A DNA stretch of 64,000 nt from NCBI GenBank assembly GCA_002437495.1, contig DJQA01000004.1, positions 115,675 to 179,674 of the forward strand, in the 5' to 3' direction. Source of the stretch: Prevotellaceae bacterium UBA6398 (GTDB lineage Bacteria > Bacteroidota > Bacteroidia > Bacteroidales > Bacteroidaceae). How positions within the stretch are numbered: position 1 is the stretch's first letter; each line of letters opens with the position of its first letter. The position numbers and the translations under genes were made by a program. Under the pieces are notes generated by a model that did no database searches, had not been told where the DNA came from, and saw only the letters and a list, made by a program, of their open reading frames with translations. Below, piece by piece: positions 42,836-52,693 of the stretch.

Positions 42836-44746
42836 ATGGAAGGCGATAAGGAATATCCGCTTTTATCGACAATAGACTACCCCGACGATCTGCGCCGCCT
42901 TAAGTTGGAACAACTTCCGCAGCTTTGCGAAGAGCTGCGGTCGTTCATGATAGACTGTCTTTCAAAAAACCCCGGGCATTTTGCATCGAGTCTCGGCGTT
43001 GTGGAACTCACGGTTGCGCTTCACTATGTGTTCAGCACACCCTACGACCGCCTTGTGTGGGACGTGGGACACCAGGCCTACGCCCACAAGATACTTACCG
43101 GAAGGCGCAAACTGTTTTACACCAACAGGCAGTTTGGCGGTCTTCGTCCGTTTCCCTCGCCACTCGAAAGCGAATACGACACCTTTACGAGCGGGCATGC
43201 GTCTAACTCGATATCCGCCGCGCTCGGCATGGCGGTGGCGGCAGAGCGCAAAGGCGAAACATCGCGCCACGTGGTTGCCATAATAGGCGATGGGGCAATG
43301 AGCGGCGGACTGGCATTCGAGGGACTGAACAATGCATCTACCACCCCGAACAACATGCTCATAATACTAAACGACAACGGCATGAGCATAGACCGCAGCG
43401 TGGGCGGCATGAGACAGTATCTGCGCCACCTGCACACCTCGACGGAATACAACAGGCTGCGCTTCAAACTATCGCAGAAGCTTACAAAGCTCGGTTTCCT
43501 GAGCGACAGCCGCAGAAAATCGATAATAAGGTTCAATAATTCGCTGAAATCGCTGATAGCCAACCAGCAAAACATATTCGAGGGACTGAACATAAGGTAT
43601 TTCGGTCCGATGTACGGACACGATGTAATAGAGCTTGTGCGCACACTGAGCGAGATAAAGGACATGAAAGGCCCTAAGCTGTTGCACATTCACACCATAA
43701 AGGGCAAAGGATACCGCCCGGCCGAGCTCGAGGCTTCAGCGTGGCACTATCCGGGAAAGTTTGACACCGCCACAGGAAAATTCATAAAAGAGGATTCCAT
43801 GGGTGAAGGACCTAAATATCAAGACGTGTTTGGCGAGACACTGCTTGAGCTTGCACGCAGCAACGCCCGCATAGTGGGCATAACCCCCGCCATGCCTACA
43901 GGATGCTCGATGTGCATAATGCAGAAAGCCATGCCGGAGCGCGTGTTTGACGTTGGCATAGCCGAAGGCCACGCGGTTACTTTCTCGGCAGGACTTGCCA
44001 AAGACGGCATGATGCCGTTCTGCAACATATACTCCTCGTTTGCACAAAGAGCCTACGACAATATAATACACGATGCGGCAATCCTAAACGTTGACATGTG
44101 TCTGTGCCTTGACAGGGCGGGGCTTGTGGGGCATGACGGACCAACACACCACGGGGCTTTCGACCTTGCCTACCTGCGCCCCATACCAAACCTGACAATA
44201 TCATCGCCGTATGACGAGCGTGAACTGAGAAACCTAATGTACACGGCACAAATTCCCGGACACGGAGTGTTTGTCATAAGATATCCGCGAGGCAACGGCA
44301 ACCTTAAAGACTGGCGTTGCGAAATGCAGGAGATAACCGTTGGAAAGGGGCGCAAGATGCGCGATGGAAAAGACGTGGCGGTGCTGACAATAGGTCCCGT
44401 GGGGCAGGTAGCGGCAAAGGCAATAGAGGAAGTATGCACGGAAACGCCGGGCAGCATCTCGCCCGCACATTTCGACATGAGGTTTCTGAAGCCCATCGAC
44501 AAGGAGATTCTCGACTATGCCGGCACGAACTTCAAAAGAGTGATAACCGTTGAGGACGGAGTGAGAAAAGGCGGCCTCGGCTCGGAAGTAACAGAATATT
44601 TCGCAATTAAAGGATACACGCCACAGGTGGTGAGCCTTGGACTTCCCGACCGTTTTGTGGAGCACGGAAGTCCCGCCGAACTTTATCGCGAAACAAGACT
44701 CGACAAACAATCCATTAAAGACGAAATTCTAAAACCGCTGTCATGA
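42836..44746 (+). CDS. dxs: 1-deoxy-D-xylulose-5-phosphate synthase
   Basis: A 636-residue thiamine-diphosphate enzyme condensing pyruvate and glyceraldehyde-3-phosphate, the first step of the MEP isoprenoid pathway. Visible: DVGHQAYAHKILTGR, the ThDP motif GDGAMSGGLAFEGLNNAS, the catalytic Glu region VGIAEGHAVTFSAGLA, and C-terminal DRFVEHGSPAELY. Length is standard. The ATG of trkA overlaps its stop by 4 bp. It heads a long run of closely spaced genes. Confidence 0.96.
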   Translation: MEGDKEYPLLSTIDYPDDLRRLKLEQLPQLCEELRSFMIDCLSKNPGHFASSLGVVELTVALHYVFSTPYDRLVWDVGHQAYAHKILTGRRKLFYTNRQFGGLRPFPSPLESEYDTFTSGHASNSISAALGMAVAAERKGETSRHVVAIIGDGAMSGGLAFEGLNNASTTPNNMLIILNDNGMSIDRSVGGMRQYLRHLHTSTEYNRLRFKLSQKLTKLGFLSDSRRKSIIRFNNSLKSLIANQQNIFEGLNIRYFGPMYGHDVIELVRTLSEIKDMKGPKLLHIHTIKGKGYRPAELEASAWHYPGKFDTATGKFIKEDSMGEGPKYQDVFGETLLELARSNARIVGITPAMPTGCSMCIMQKAMPERVFDVGIAEGHAVTFSAGLAKDGMMPFCNIYSSFAQRAYDNIIHDAAILNVDMCLCLDRAGLVGHDGPTHHGAFDLAYLRPIPNLTISSPYDERELRNLMYTAQIPGHGVFVIRYPRGNGNLKDWRCEMQEITVGKGRKMRDGKDVAVLTIGPVGQVAAKAIEEVCTETPGSISPAHFDMRFLKPIDKEILDYAGTNFKRVITVEDGVRKGGLGSEVTEYFAIKGYTPQVVSLGLPDRFVEHGSPAELYRETRLDKQSIKDEILKPLS

Positions 44747-46086
44747 AAATACTCATAGGTGGCGCAGGAGCCGTGGGCGTTCATCTTGCCAAGCTCCTTT
44801 CGCGGGAAAACCACGACATAGTTCTTATTGATGCCAACGAAACACGGCTGGCAAATCTCCAGAACGATTTCGACCTAATGACTATTAACGCATCGCCAAC
44901 ATCTATAGCCGCGCTTGAGGAGGCCGGAGCCGCAGATGCCGACCTCGCCGTCGGGGTAACCGAACACGAATCGGGCAACATAGCGTTCTGCATGTTCGCC
45001 CATAGTCTCGGCGCAAAGAAAACCGTGGCGCGGGTTGACTCATACGAATACACAGCCCCGCGATACAAAGAATTTTTCAAGGGCATTGGCATAAACTCCA
45101 TGATATACCCCGAAGCACTCGCCGCACAGGAGATAACCGACTCGATGAAGCGCAGCTGGGTGAGACTATGGTGGGAGGTGAAAGGCGGCGAACTCGTACT
45201 TATAGGTGTGAAGGTGAGGAAAGGCTCGAAAATACTCAACATACCGCTTAAAAAACTTTGCGGTCCCGATGCGCCATACCACATAGTTGCCGTGAAGCGC
45301 AGAATGGAAACCATAATTCCCCACGGAGACGACGAGCTGCACAGCCAGGACGTGGTTTACTTCATGACCATGCAAAAATACATCCCATACATACGCGAAA
45401 TATCCGGCAAGGACGACTACCCCGATGTAAGAAACGCCATAATATGCGGAGGCGGGAATACGGCCATGTGCGTTGTGCGGCAGATGCCCGACTATATGCG
45501 TGTGAAAATAATCGAGCAGGATGAGCAACGCTGCCGACATCTCACCGAGCAACTCGACACAAGCAAGCATGCCATGGTTATTCATGGGGATGGCAGCGAC
45601 ATTTCGCTGCTGCAAAGCGAGGGAGTGCACACCACGGAAGCCTTCTTAGCGCTCACAAGCGACACGGAATCCAACATACTGAGCTGCCTCGCCGCCAAAA
45701 GGATGGGAGTGAGGAAAACCATAGCCATTGTTGAAAACACCGACTACATTCCAATGGCGGAAAGCCTTGACATTGGCACAATAATAAACAAGCAAACTGT
45801 GGCGGCAAGCCATATATACCAAATGATGCTCAACGCCGACGTTACCAACGTTAAATGTCTCACGGTGTCAAACGCCGATGTGGCGGAATTTGTAGCCAAG
45901 AAAGGCTCGAAAGTAACCCGCAAACCGGTTAAAGACCTCAACCTGCCTACAAGCATAAACCTCGGCGGGCTTGTGAGAAACGGCAAAGGAATGCTCATAA
46001 ACGGCAGCACCCAAATAGAGGAGGGCGATGAAGTTGTGGTGTTCTGCATAGGCAACATCCAAAAAATAGAGAAATACTTCATATAA
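44743..46086 (+). CDS. trkA: Trk potassium uptake system NAD-binding protein TrkA
   Basis: A 447-residue cytoplasmic regulatory subunit with two RCK halves. Each starts with a Rossmann NAD motif: MKILIGGAGAVGVHLAKLLS at the N-terminus and AIICGGGNTAMCVVRQMP around residue 230. Each is followed by a C-terminal ligand-binding lobe. It gates TrkH in response to nucleotide. Translationally coupled to dxs upstream (4-bp overlap) and followed at 6 bp by trkH. Confidence 0.95.
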   Translation: MKILIGGAGAVGVHLAKLLSRENHDIVLIDANETRLANLQNDFDLMTINASPTSIAALEEAGAADADLAVGVTEHESGNIAFCMFAHSLGAKKTVARVDSYEYTAPRYKEFFKGIGINSMIYPEALAAQEITDSMKRSWVRLWWEVKGGELVLIGVKVRKGSKILNIPLKKLCGPDAPYHIVAVKRRMETIIPHGDDELHSQDVVYFMTMQKYIPYIREISGKDDYPDVRNAIICGGGNTAMCVVRQMPDYMRVKIIEQDEQRCRHLTEQLDTSKHAMVIHGDGSDISLLQSEGVHTTEAFLALTSDTESNILSCLAAKRMGVRKTIAIVENTDYIPMAESLDIGTIINKQTVAASHIYQMMLNADVTNVKCLTVSNADVAEFVAKKGSKVTRKPVKDLNLPTSINLGGLVRNGKGMLINGSTQIEEGDEVVVFCIGNIQKIEKYFI

Positions 46087-46092
46087 AACAGC

Positions 46093-47547
46093 GTGAACAC
46101 CAAACTGATCATACGGCTTATGGGAACGCTGCTGCTAATAGAAAGCGCAGCGTTTGCGGCGTGCTTCTTCGTGTCGCTCGCATACGGCGAATCCGACATG
46201 ACGGCTTTCGCAATATCATTCCTCATAGCCATAACACTCGGGCTGCTGCTGCGCCGCCGGGGAAGCGGAGCAAAGGCGGTACTGACCAGGTACGACAGTT
46301 TTGTGGTGGTTACATTGTCATGGCTCTCAAGCACCCTTGTGGGAACGCTGCCCTACATTCTGAGCGGCGCGTTGCCTAATCTCTCCGATGCTTTCTTCGA
46401 AACAATGTCGGGCTTTACAACCACAGGCGCAACCATGATTGACGACATCGACTCGCAGCCCCACGGAATATTGTTTTGGCGTTCCATTACAAACTGGGTA
46501 GGCGGTTTGGGGATTGTGCTTTTCACCCTCGCCATACTGCCATCAAACGGCACGGGCGAGATAAAGCTCTTCGCTGCCGAAATGACCGGTCCGAACAAAG
46601 ACAAGCTCCATCCCCGCCTAAAAACAACGCTCCACTGGCTGTGGTCGATATATTTGCTTCTCACCGTAATGTGCGCCGCTGCGCTATACATGGCGGGAAT
46701 GGGAAAGTTCGACAGTATATGCCACGCATTCACCACCACGGCAACCGGAGGATTCTCAACCCACTCGCAAAGCATTGCATTTTTCAACTCGCCGGCCATA
46801 GAATATATCGAGATAGTGTTCATGTTCCTTTCCGGCATAAACTTTTCGCTGCTCTACGCGCTATTTTTCAGAAGAAAGTTCACGATGTTCGTGCACAACT
46901 CGGAGTTTAAGGCATACACGCTCTCCATTTTGTGTGCATCAGCGTTTATTGCCGCCTGCCTTTGCCACTACAACGGCTACAACTGCCAAGACTCCGTAAG
47001 GGAATCCCTGTTCCAAGTAGTGTCAATAAGCACCAGCACCGGATTTACGTCGGCCAACTACATGCAATGGGTGCCCGCCACATGGATAGTGCTCCTTATG
47101 CTGATGTTTGCAGGGGCATGCGCAGGGTCTACAAGCGGAGGATTCAAAATGATAAGGATCGTAACTTTTTTCAAAATCACCGTAAACGAATTCAAATACA
47201 TACTCCACCCCAACGCCGTGATTCCCACACGCATCAACGGCCATACCATGAACTACTCAATGGAACATACGCTTATCGCATTCGGCACGCTATACATTAT
47301 GACGCTCGCCATTGGCATTCTTGCCTTATGCGTAATGGGCGTTCCGCTAATGGATGCCGTGGGGATTTCAATGACATCGCTCGGAAACTGCGGGCCCGAC
47401 ATCGGATACGCATACGGTAGCCTGTCTTCGTTGAGCAGCATACCCGTGGCGGCAAAGTGGCTCAGTTCGCTCTTGATGCTTATGGGGCGACTCGAGCTGT
47501 TTTCAATTATCATTCTTCTCACGCCAAGGTTCTGGAAAGACTATTAA
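46093..47547 (+). CDS. trkH: Trk potassium uptake transporter TrkH
   Basis: A 484-residue inner-membrane potassium channel-like transporter. I take the GTG at 46093, 6 bp after trkA, since it begins the first membrane helix (IIRLMGTLLLIESAAFAACF). Four pore-loop repeats are seen, including MSGFTTTGATM, TTTATGGFSTHS, STSTGFTSANY and SLGNCGPD, the expected selectivity-filter glycines. It works with the adjacent trkA. Confidence 0.95.
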   Translation: MNTKLIIRLMGTLLLIESAAFAACFFVSLAYGESDMTAFAISFLIAITLGLLLRRRGSGAKAVLTRYDSFVVVTLSWLSSTLVGTLPYILSGALPNLSDAFFETMSGFTTTGATMIDDIDSQPHGILFWRSITNWVGGLGIVLFTLAILPSNGTGEIKLFAAEMTGPNKDKLHPRLKTTLHWLWSIYLLLTVMCAAALYMAGMGKFDSICHAFTTTATGGFSTHSQSIAFFNSPAIEYIEIVFMFLSGINFSLLYALFFRRKFTMFVHNSEFKAYTLSILCASAFIAACLCHYNGYNCQDSVRESLFQVVSISTSTGFTSANYMQWVPATWIVLLMLMFAGACAGSTSGGFKMIRIVTFFKITVNEFKYILHPNAVIPTRINGHTMNYSMEHTLIAFGTLYIMTLAIGILALCVMGVPLMDAVGISMTSLGNCGPDIGYAYGSLSSLSSIPVAAKWLSSLLMLMGRLELFSIIILLTPRFWKDY

Positions 47548-47558
47548 AGAAAATTCTA

Positions 47559-48569
47559 ATGTACCCTAAAACCGAAAAGCCTTCCGGCAACGGGCATATA
47601 GCCCCCATAAAGTTCAGTCCACTCTACAAGCGCAAGCTGTGGGGAGGCAATAAAATCCTGCCTTTCAAAGGACTTCCCGCCACGCAAGACCACATAGGCG
47701 AAAGTTGGGAGATTTCCGGCGTTAAAGGCAACGAGACAACCGTGAGCGGAGGACCGTTCAACGGGATGACCATGTCAGAACTTACAAGTCTGCTTAAAGA
47801 CCGCCTTATGGGGAAAAGAAACTACGAAGCCTTCGGCTGCGAGTTTCCCATACTTGTAAAATTCATCGATGCATCGAAAGACCTCAGTGTGCAGGTACAC
47901 CCCAACGATGCCATGGCACACAGGCACGGCTTTCCAAACGGAAAGAACGAAATGTGGTATGTGGTTTCAACAAACCGCAGGGCACACATTATATGCGGGT
48001 TTGAAAAGAGCCTTTCCCCGGAGGAATACAAAAAGGCTGTCGAGGACAATACGCTGCTCGGTATGCTGCAAGACCACGAGGCACGCACCGGCGACTGTTT
48101 CTTCATTCCCGCCGGCAGGGTTCACAGCATCGGAAGCGGCACGTTTCTCATTGAAATACAACAAACAAGCGACCTCACCTACCGCATATACGACTACAAT
48201 CGGCGCGATGAGAACGGCAAACTGCGCGAACTGCACACCGACCTTGCCGCCGAGGCCATAAACTTTAAGGTTGAAAGCAACTATCGAACGCAATACACAC
48301 CGAAAACCGACACGCCGGTGAAACTGATAGACTGCAGCGTGTTCAAGACTAGGATATACGACCTTACAAAAGAATATGATGCCGACTATTCCGCCACCGA
48401 CAGCTTCGTGATTTACGTTGCCTTTGAGGGAAGTGCCACGCTTAGCGATGAATGGGGCAACTGTGTGCCGCTGCGAAAAGGCGAAAGCATATTGATACCG
48501 GCCGAAACAAACAAAATAAAAATAACACCTGAGGAGAAAAACTTCAAGTTCCTCGAAACATTCCTTTGA
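47559..48569 (+). CDS. manA: Mannose-6-phosphate isomerase, class I
   Basis: A 336-residue zinc cupin enzyme interconverting mannose-6-phosphate and fructose-6-phosphate. The frame is open into trkH (47457), but the ATG at 47559, 11 bp after the trkH stop, gives the expected start. Landmarks: LYKRKLWGGNKI, VQVHPNDAMAHRHG with zinc-binding His, KNEMWYVV with Glu, and FIPAGRVHSIG. The short length fits the Bacteroides/Bacillus type. Confidence 0.95.
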   Translation: MYPKTEKPSGNGHIAPIKFSPLYKRKLWGGNKILPFKGLPATQDHIGESWEISGVKGNETTVSGGPFNGMTMSELTSLLKDRLMGKRNYEAFGCEFPILVKFIDASKDLSVQVHPNDAMAHRHGFPNGKNEMWYVVSTNRRAHIICGFEKSLSPEEYKKAVEDNTLLGMLQDHEARTGDCFFIPAGRVHSIGSGTFLIEIQQTSDLTYRIYDYNRRDENGKLRELHTDLAAEAINFKVESNYRTQYTPKTDTPVKLIDCSVFKTRIYDLTKEYDADYSATDSFVIYVAFEGSATLSDEWGNCVPLRKGESILIPAETNKIKITPEEKNFKFLETFL

Positions 48570-48611
48570 CACTCGCCACAAACAATACCAACCCACAAAA
48601 AAAGCGAACTC

Positions 48612-49472
48612 ATGAAAAAATCCGTGTCATTCACACTCCTTGCCGTAGCAACAATAGTTCTGTCGGCATTAGGTCTCGGCTCGTGCAAAAACTACGGCGG
48701 TCCTCTTGCCACCGACAACGTCAGTCTGTCCCTCAAATCCGACACACTCGCCATTGCTAACATAAAGATTGACTATCCGATTGGCGGCGGCAAAACACTC
48801 CGCGATTCCGCGCGCGCGTATATATATAATGTGTTGGGCAAACACTTCATCGATGTTGACGAAAACGGAAAGACCCGCAAAACCGGCATAACATTCGGCG
48901 GCAACAAGGAAGACGGCAAGGCCGTTGCCGAGTTCTATTGCAAGGAGTATCAAAAGGAAATCTCCCAAATGCGCAAAACCGACACCATGCTGCCTTCCAC
49001 TATCGGCTACATACACGATGTGGCAATCAAAAAAGTGTGCGACACAGAAACTTTCGTAACATTCCTGACAACCGACTACAACTTCCTTGGCGGGGCGCAC
49101 GGAAGCGAGACCGTCTTCGGCGCGTCCCTGTCGAAAGACGGCGGACACCTCATAGCCTACCCCGTTGACACAACAAAAACCGCCGAACTCCAGCCGCTGC
49201 TGCGCAAGGGGCTGCTCAACTGTTTGTCAAAACAGGACAAGAACATTAACGAGAAAAACCTCACGGACTTTCTGTTCATCGAGCACGACACAATTCCAAT
49301 GCCCTCCACAAGCCCCTATTTCATGAAAGACGGCATAGCGTTCGTTTACCAACAATACGAAATAGCTCCATACTCGTCAGGGCACCCCACCTTCATAATC
49401 CCATACAAAGACATTGCGCCCTACCTAACCAAAGAGGCTTTCGAGATTGCCGAGCCGTTCCTGAAAAAATAA
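48612..49472 (+). CDS. DUF3298/RsiV-domain lipoprotein
   Basis: A 286-residue lipoprotein (signal ending GLGSCK). The mature part has the DUF4163-like then DUF3298 pattern: VTFLTTDYNFLGGAHGSETVFG in the centre and FVYQQYEIAPYSSGHPTFIIPY near the end. These folds bind peptidoglycan-type ligands or lysozyme in RsiV anti-sigma factors, but this protein has no sigma-binding part. The function is open. It follows manA by 42 bp. Confidence 0.85.
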   Translation: MKKSVSFTLLAVATIVLSALGLGSCKNYGGPLATDNVSLSLKSDTLAIANIKIDYPIGGGKTLRDSARAYIYNVLGKHFIDVDENGKTRKTGITFGGNKEDGKAVAEFYCKEYQKEISQMRKTDTMLPSTIGYIHDVAIKKVCDTETFVTFLTTDYNFLGGAHGSETVFGASLSKDGGHLIAYPVDTTKTAELQPLLRKGLLNCLSKQDKNINEKNLTDFLFIEHDTIPMPSTSPYFMKDGIAFVYQQYEIAPYSSGHPTFIIPYKDIAPYLTKEAFEIAEPFLKK

Positions 49473-49501
49473 GCGCAACCGTAAAAACAAAGCACAAAGC
49501 C

Positions 49502-50716
49502 ATGAAACCCGCAAGAACAGCAACCGCGCTTTTGGCGTTATGCCTTTCCGCCTCCGCCACGGCGCAGGACAAGGTGAAAATATCAGTCATCCCGCCCCAG
49601 AACGGTACAATAAGCGTGTCGCCCCAGCTTCCGCCCGACAGCATGGTTGAGCGCGGAAGCAAACTAACCATACGCGCCGCCGCTGCAAAGGGCTATATGC
49701 TCGACGGGATATTCGCCGCCGCAACCGCGCCCTACAAACACTACAACGAATGCTGCGCCCCGGAAAGCCTGCTCGTGGCCGACAAGGGCATGGAGGTTGG
49801 CGCGTCGTTCCTGCCGCAGGAAACTTTCTCAAAGATAAGGATAACCAACAACGTAACCTACGCCCGCCCCGGGAACAAGGTTCTCAAATACGATGTGTTC
49901 GCCCCGAGGAAGGCGAAAAAGCTCCCGTGCGTGGTGATAATTCACGGAGGCGGCTGGCTCATGAACACCGAGGACATCATGCGCGGCATGGGCAGGGAGC
50001 TTGCCATGACAGGCAAGTATGTGGTGTTCAGCATAGACTACAGGTTTCTCGGCAACGGCGACGGGCCTGGCGTTCCAGTGGATATGTACCAAATCATAGA
50101 GGACGTTTACGGAGCGATTGCCCACATCATGGAACACGCCGCAGAATATGGCGGGGACGCGGCAAGGCTGTTCGTTACCGGCGACAGCGCGGGCGGACAC
50201 CTGTCGGCCTCGGCGGCAAATTTCGCCGACTTCATAGGCGATGGCGGTTTCGGGCGCACGCCCGGTGTGTTCGAGTTCAAGCCCACATACATTCCCAAGG
50301 GCAAGACCACGGCGCAGGTGCGCGGCGAAATATGCAAGTCGCTGCTCGGGGCAGTCCCCACCTATCCCGTGCTGACCGAAAACGTGTTCAGAATGTTCTA
50401 CAAGGGCGAAAGCGGAAAATCCCGCCACGTTACGCCGATATGCCTCATACCCAAGGCTTCGGAGCGCAAAGTGCCGCAGCTCATAATACGCGGCACGCAG
50501 GACGGCCTCATAAAGGACGCGGATATGCAGGAATACTGCCAGGCCATGACCGAAGCCGGGCAGGAGGTGAAATACCTGCAAGTGGGCGGAATAGGGCACG
50601 CGTTTTTCGACTGGCGGCACGACCCCCGCTCGCAGGAGACATTCGACCGCTACGCCCGCCCGCAAATAAAGATAATGACCGACTTTTTCGACGACATACT
50701 GTCAAGGAAACGCTGA
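49502..50716 (+). CDS. Secreted alpha/beta-hydrolase (HSL/BD-FAE esterase type)
   Basis: A 404-residue exported esterase (signal ALLALCLSASATA). Residues about 25-110 resemble a divergent InlB-type beta-repeat (ISVIPPQNGTISVSPQ). The hydrolase domain has the oxyanion loop IIHGGGWLM, nucleophile elbow VTGDSAGGHLSAS, a probable Asp in RGTQDGLI and catalytic His in GIGHAFFDW. The family deacylates acetylated or feruloylated glycans and small esters. Last gene of the dxs run, before repeat copy J. Confidence 0.88.
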   Translation: MKPARTATALLALCLSASATAQDKVKISVIPPQNGTISVSPQLPPDSMVERGSKLTIRAAAAKGYMLDGIFAAATAPYKHYNECCAPESLLVADKGMEVGASFLPQETFSKIRITNNVTYARPGNKVLKYDVFAPRKAKKLPCVVIIHGGGWLMNTEDIMRGMGRELAMTGKYVVFSIDYRFLGNGDGPGVPVDMYQIIEDVYGAIAHIMEHAAEYGGDAARLFVTGDSAGGHLSASAANFADFIGDGGFGRTPGVFEFKPTYIPKGKTTAQVRGEICKSLLGAVPTYPVLTENVFRMFYKGESGKSRHVTPICLIPKASERKVPQLIIRGTQDGLIKDADMQEYCQAMTEAGQEVKYLQVGGIGHAFFDWRHDPRSQETFDRYARPQIKIMTDFFDDILSRKR

Positions 50717-50835
50717 CCAACGCGAGTTTTGCGGCAGATGCCGTTGTTTTTCGGCAATCCGTTGGTTTGCAAAGAATTGCCCCGGTTTTGATTAGACAGT
50801 ATAACTTCTTGTTTTTAACAGGTTTGCCATTGGCG

Positions 50836-50924
50836 AAAAAAGGTCTGATATAATTTGAATTATCTCTGATGTAGGAAAAATTACATCAGACATAGTTTTT
50901 CCCCTGTCCCATGCAGTTTTCACC
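50836..50924 (-). repeat. 21-bp-unit intergenic element, copy J
   Basis: Units align with the minus orientation: ACATCAGAC-type units, T-run and TGGCAAACCTGTTAAAAACAA tail. TCTGATGTA pairs with TACATCAGA, followed by CATAGTTTTT on the plus strand. It lies 120 bp after the esterase and before the ferritin -7 box. Confidence 0.84.
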
Positions 50925-50968
50925 CCGGCTGCAAAGGCTGTGATTTTCTTCGCAAAACAAAAAAACGG

Positions 50969-50976
50969 CAACTTTG
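50969..50976 (+). promoter_or_regulatory. Probable -7 box for ferritin
   Basis: CAACTTTG, one mismatch to TAnnTTTG, 57 bp before the ATG at 51033. No iron-regulator site is recognisable. Confidence 0.4.
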
Positions 50977-51032
50977 ACACTGGCATGGAATTTGCTCGTA
51001 GTAAAGTAAAGAACAACAAAAGACAAAACATT

Positions 51033-51554
51033 ATGCTTAGCAAAAAAATCGAAGAGGCTCTCAACGCCCAGTTAAATGCCGAAATGTGGTCGGCATACCT
51101 TTATATGTCAATGGCGGCCTACTGCCACGCCAACGGCAACCAAGGAATGGGACACTGGTTCGAGGTTCAATTTCAAGAGGAACAAGACCATGCCAAAATC
51201 CTGTTCAACTACATAATACAGCGCGGCGGGCGTGTGGAGCTGAAAGCCATTGCCGCCGTGCCTACCGAATGGAAGTCGCCGCTCGATGTATACGAAAGCG
51301 CGCTGGCTCATGAACATAAAGTAACAGGGCTTATAAACAACCTCTTCGCCTTAACCACGGCCGAAAACGACTACGCCACGCAAAGCATGCTGAAATGGTT
51401 TGTTGACGAGCAGGTTGAGGAAGAAGAGAACGCTCAGAACATAATCGACAACCTGAGAATGATAAAGGACAACGGCTACGGACTTTACATGCTCGACAAG
51501 GAACTCTCCGCGCGTACATACGTACAGGCGGCACCCCTTGCTCAGAAAGCCTGA
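51033..51554 (+). CDS. ftnA: Ferritin
   Basis: A 173-residue four-helix iron-storage protein. The ATG at 51033 (MLSKKIEEALNAQLNAEMWSA, ferritin start, shown only in part) is chosen over upstream in-frame ATGs. Ferroxidase-centre residues are visible in LNAEMWSAYLYMSM (Glu, Tyr), EEQDHAKILFNYI (Glu, His) and VDEQVEEEENAQ. It detoxifies and stores iron in the cytoplasm. Monocistronic with a strong terminator. Confidence 0.96.
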   Translation: MLSKKIEEALNAQLNAEMWSAYLYMSMAAYCHANGNQGMGHWFEVQFQEEQDHAKILFNYIIQRGGRVELKAIAAVPTEWKSPLDVYESALAHEHKVTGLINNLFALTTAENDYATQSMLKWFVDEQVEEEENAQNIIDNLRMIKDNGYGLYMLDKELSARTYVQAAPLAQKA

Positions 51555-51574
51555 ACGCCGATACCTGACTCACA

Positions 51575-51618
51575 GCAGGATACGCACCATTGTTATGGCG
51601 CATATCCTGCATTTTTTT
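51575..51618 (+). terminator. Terminator after ferritin
   Basis: GCAGGATA and TATCCTGC form the base of a 16-position stem with small mismatches (51575-51610), followed by ATTTTTTT. Confidence 0.9.
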
Positions 51619-51714
51619 GCCGTGAAACACCTGGGAGTGCAAGCGCAGCGAAAAAACATCCGCTCCCCATACAATAATCAGCCAAAGACACTGTTTATAA
51701 ATATATAGTCCAAG

Positions 51715-52482
51715 ATGAAAGTATCCATAATAACAGCCACCTTCAACAGCGCCGGCACAATAGCCGACACGCTTGAGTCTGTCCTCGCCCAAACATACCC
51801 CGACATCGAGTACATAGTGGTTGACGGTCGCTCGCACGATGGCACAATGGACATTGTAAACAACTACGCCCCCAAGTTCGGCGGGCGCATTAGGGTGGTG
51901 AGCGAAAAAGACAACGGAATATACGATGCCATGAACAAGGGCATACGCATGGCAACTGGCAACATAGTGGGCATACTCAACTCTGACGACTATTTCACCT
52001 CAGCCGATGTGATTGAGAAAATGGTAAAGGCTTTCCCACCCGAAGCCGATGTGGTTTACGGCGATGTACACTTCATACGCGACAAACGCCCGGGAGTGGT
52101 TGTGAGATATTACAGCTCGCGCCTGTTTCGCAAATTCATGCTACGCTTCGGCTTTATGCCCGCCCACCCGTCGCTCTACGTGCGCCGCGAAGTGTTCGCC
52201 CGCGTGGGACTATACAAGACCGACTACAAAATAGGCTCCGACTTTGAAATGGTAGTGAGAATGTTCCACACCTTCGGCATTGCCACACACTACATATCGC
52301 TCGACTTCGTAACCATGAGAATGGGCGGCGCAAGCACACGCAACATAGCCAGCCGCGCAACGCTGCTTAGGGAAGACACAAGGGCATGCCGGGAAAACGG
52401 CATACACACCAACTGGTGCGTAATGTCGTGCAAATACATCTTCAAACTCATGGAATACCGCCCGGGAGTGTTCCTGAAATAA
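51715..52482 (+). CDS. Glycosyltransferase family 2 (WcaA-like)
   Basis: A 255-residue soluble GT2 enzyme. GT-A landmarks: VSIITATFNSAGTIADTLES, YIVVDGRSHDGTMD, EKDNGIYDAMNKGI and ILNSDDYF. MPAHPSLYVRREVF and KIGSDFEMVVRM are typical of this branch, which adds sugars to O-antigen or capsule intermediates. No membrane helix. It stands alone with no neighbouring polysaccharide genes, so the acceptor is unknown. Confidence 0.9.
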   Translation: MKVSIITATFNSAGTIADTLESVLAQTYPDIEYIVVDGRSHDGTMDIVNNYAPKFGGRIRVVSEKDNGIYDAMNKGIRMATGNIVGILNSDDYFTSADVIEKMVKAFPPEADVVYGDVHFIRDKRPGVVVRYYSSRLFRKFMLRFGFMPAHPSLYVRREVFARVGLYKTDYKIGSDFEMVVRMFHTFGIATHYISLDFVTMRMGGASTRNIASRATLLREDTRACRENGIHTNWCVMSCKYIFKLMEYRPGVFLK

Positions 52483-52623
52483 CCGTTGTGAACACCCTGT
52501 AAAACAACAAAAAGCAATTGCAAAAAGCCACGGTTCCTGGCTGTTTTGCATTAAAATGCAGGGCAAAAAAGAAAAACCGCCGTTATTTCAACATTTTACC
52601 AAGGCTTTACGGGAATAAATTGC

Positions 52624-52631
52624 TAAATTTG
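52624..52631 (+). promoter_or_regulatory. -7 box for pnp
   Basis: TAAATTTG, a perfect TAnnTTTG, 62 bp before the ATG at 52694. No standard -33. Confidence 0.55.
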
Positions 52632-52693
52632 TGCGTTTTTACGATGTAGGAATTATAAGACGCAAGAAGAAAACAATAAAAGAAGATTTTCAG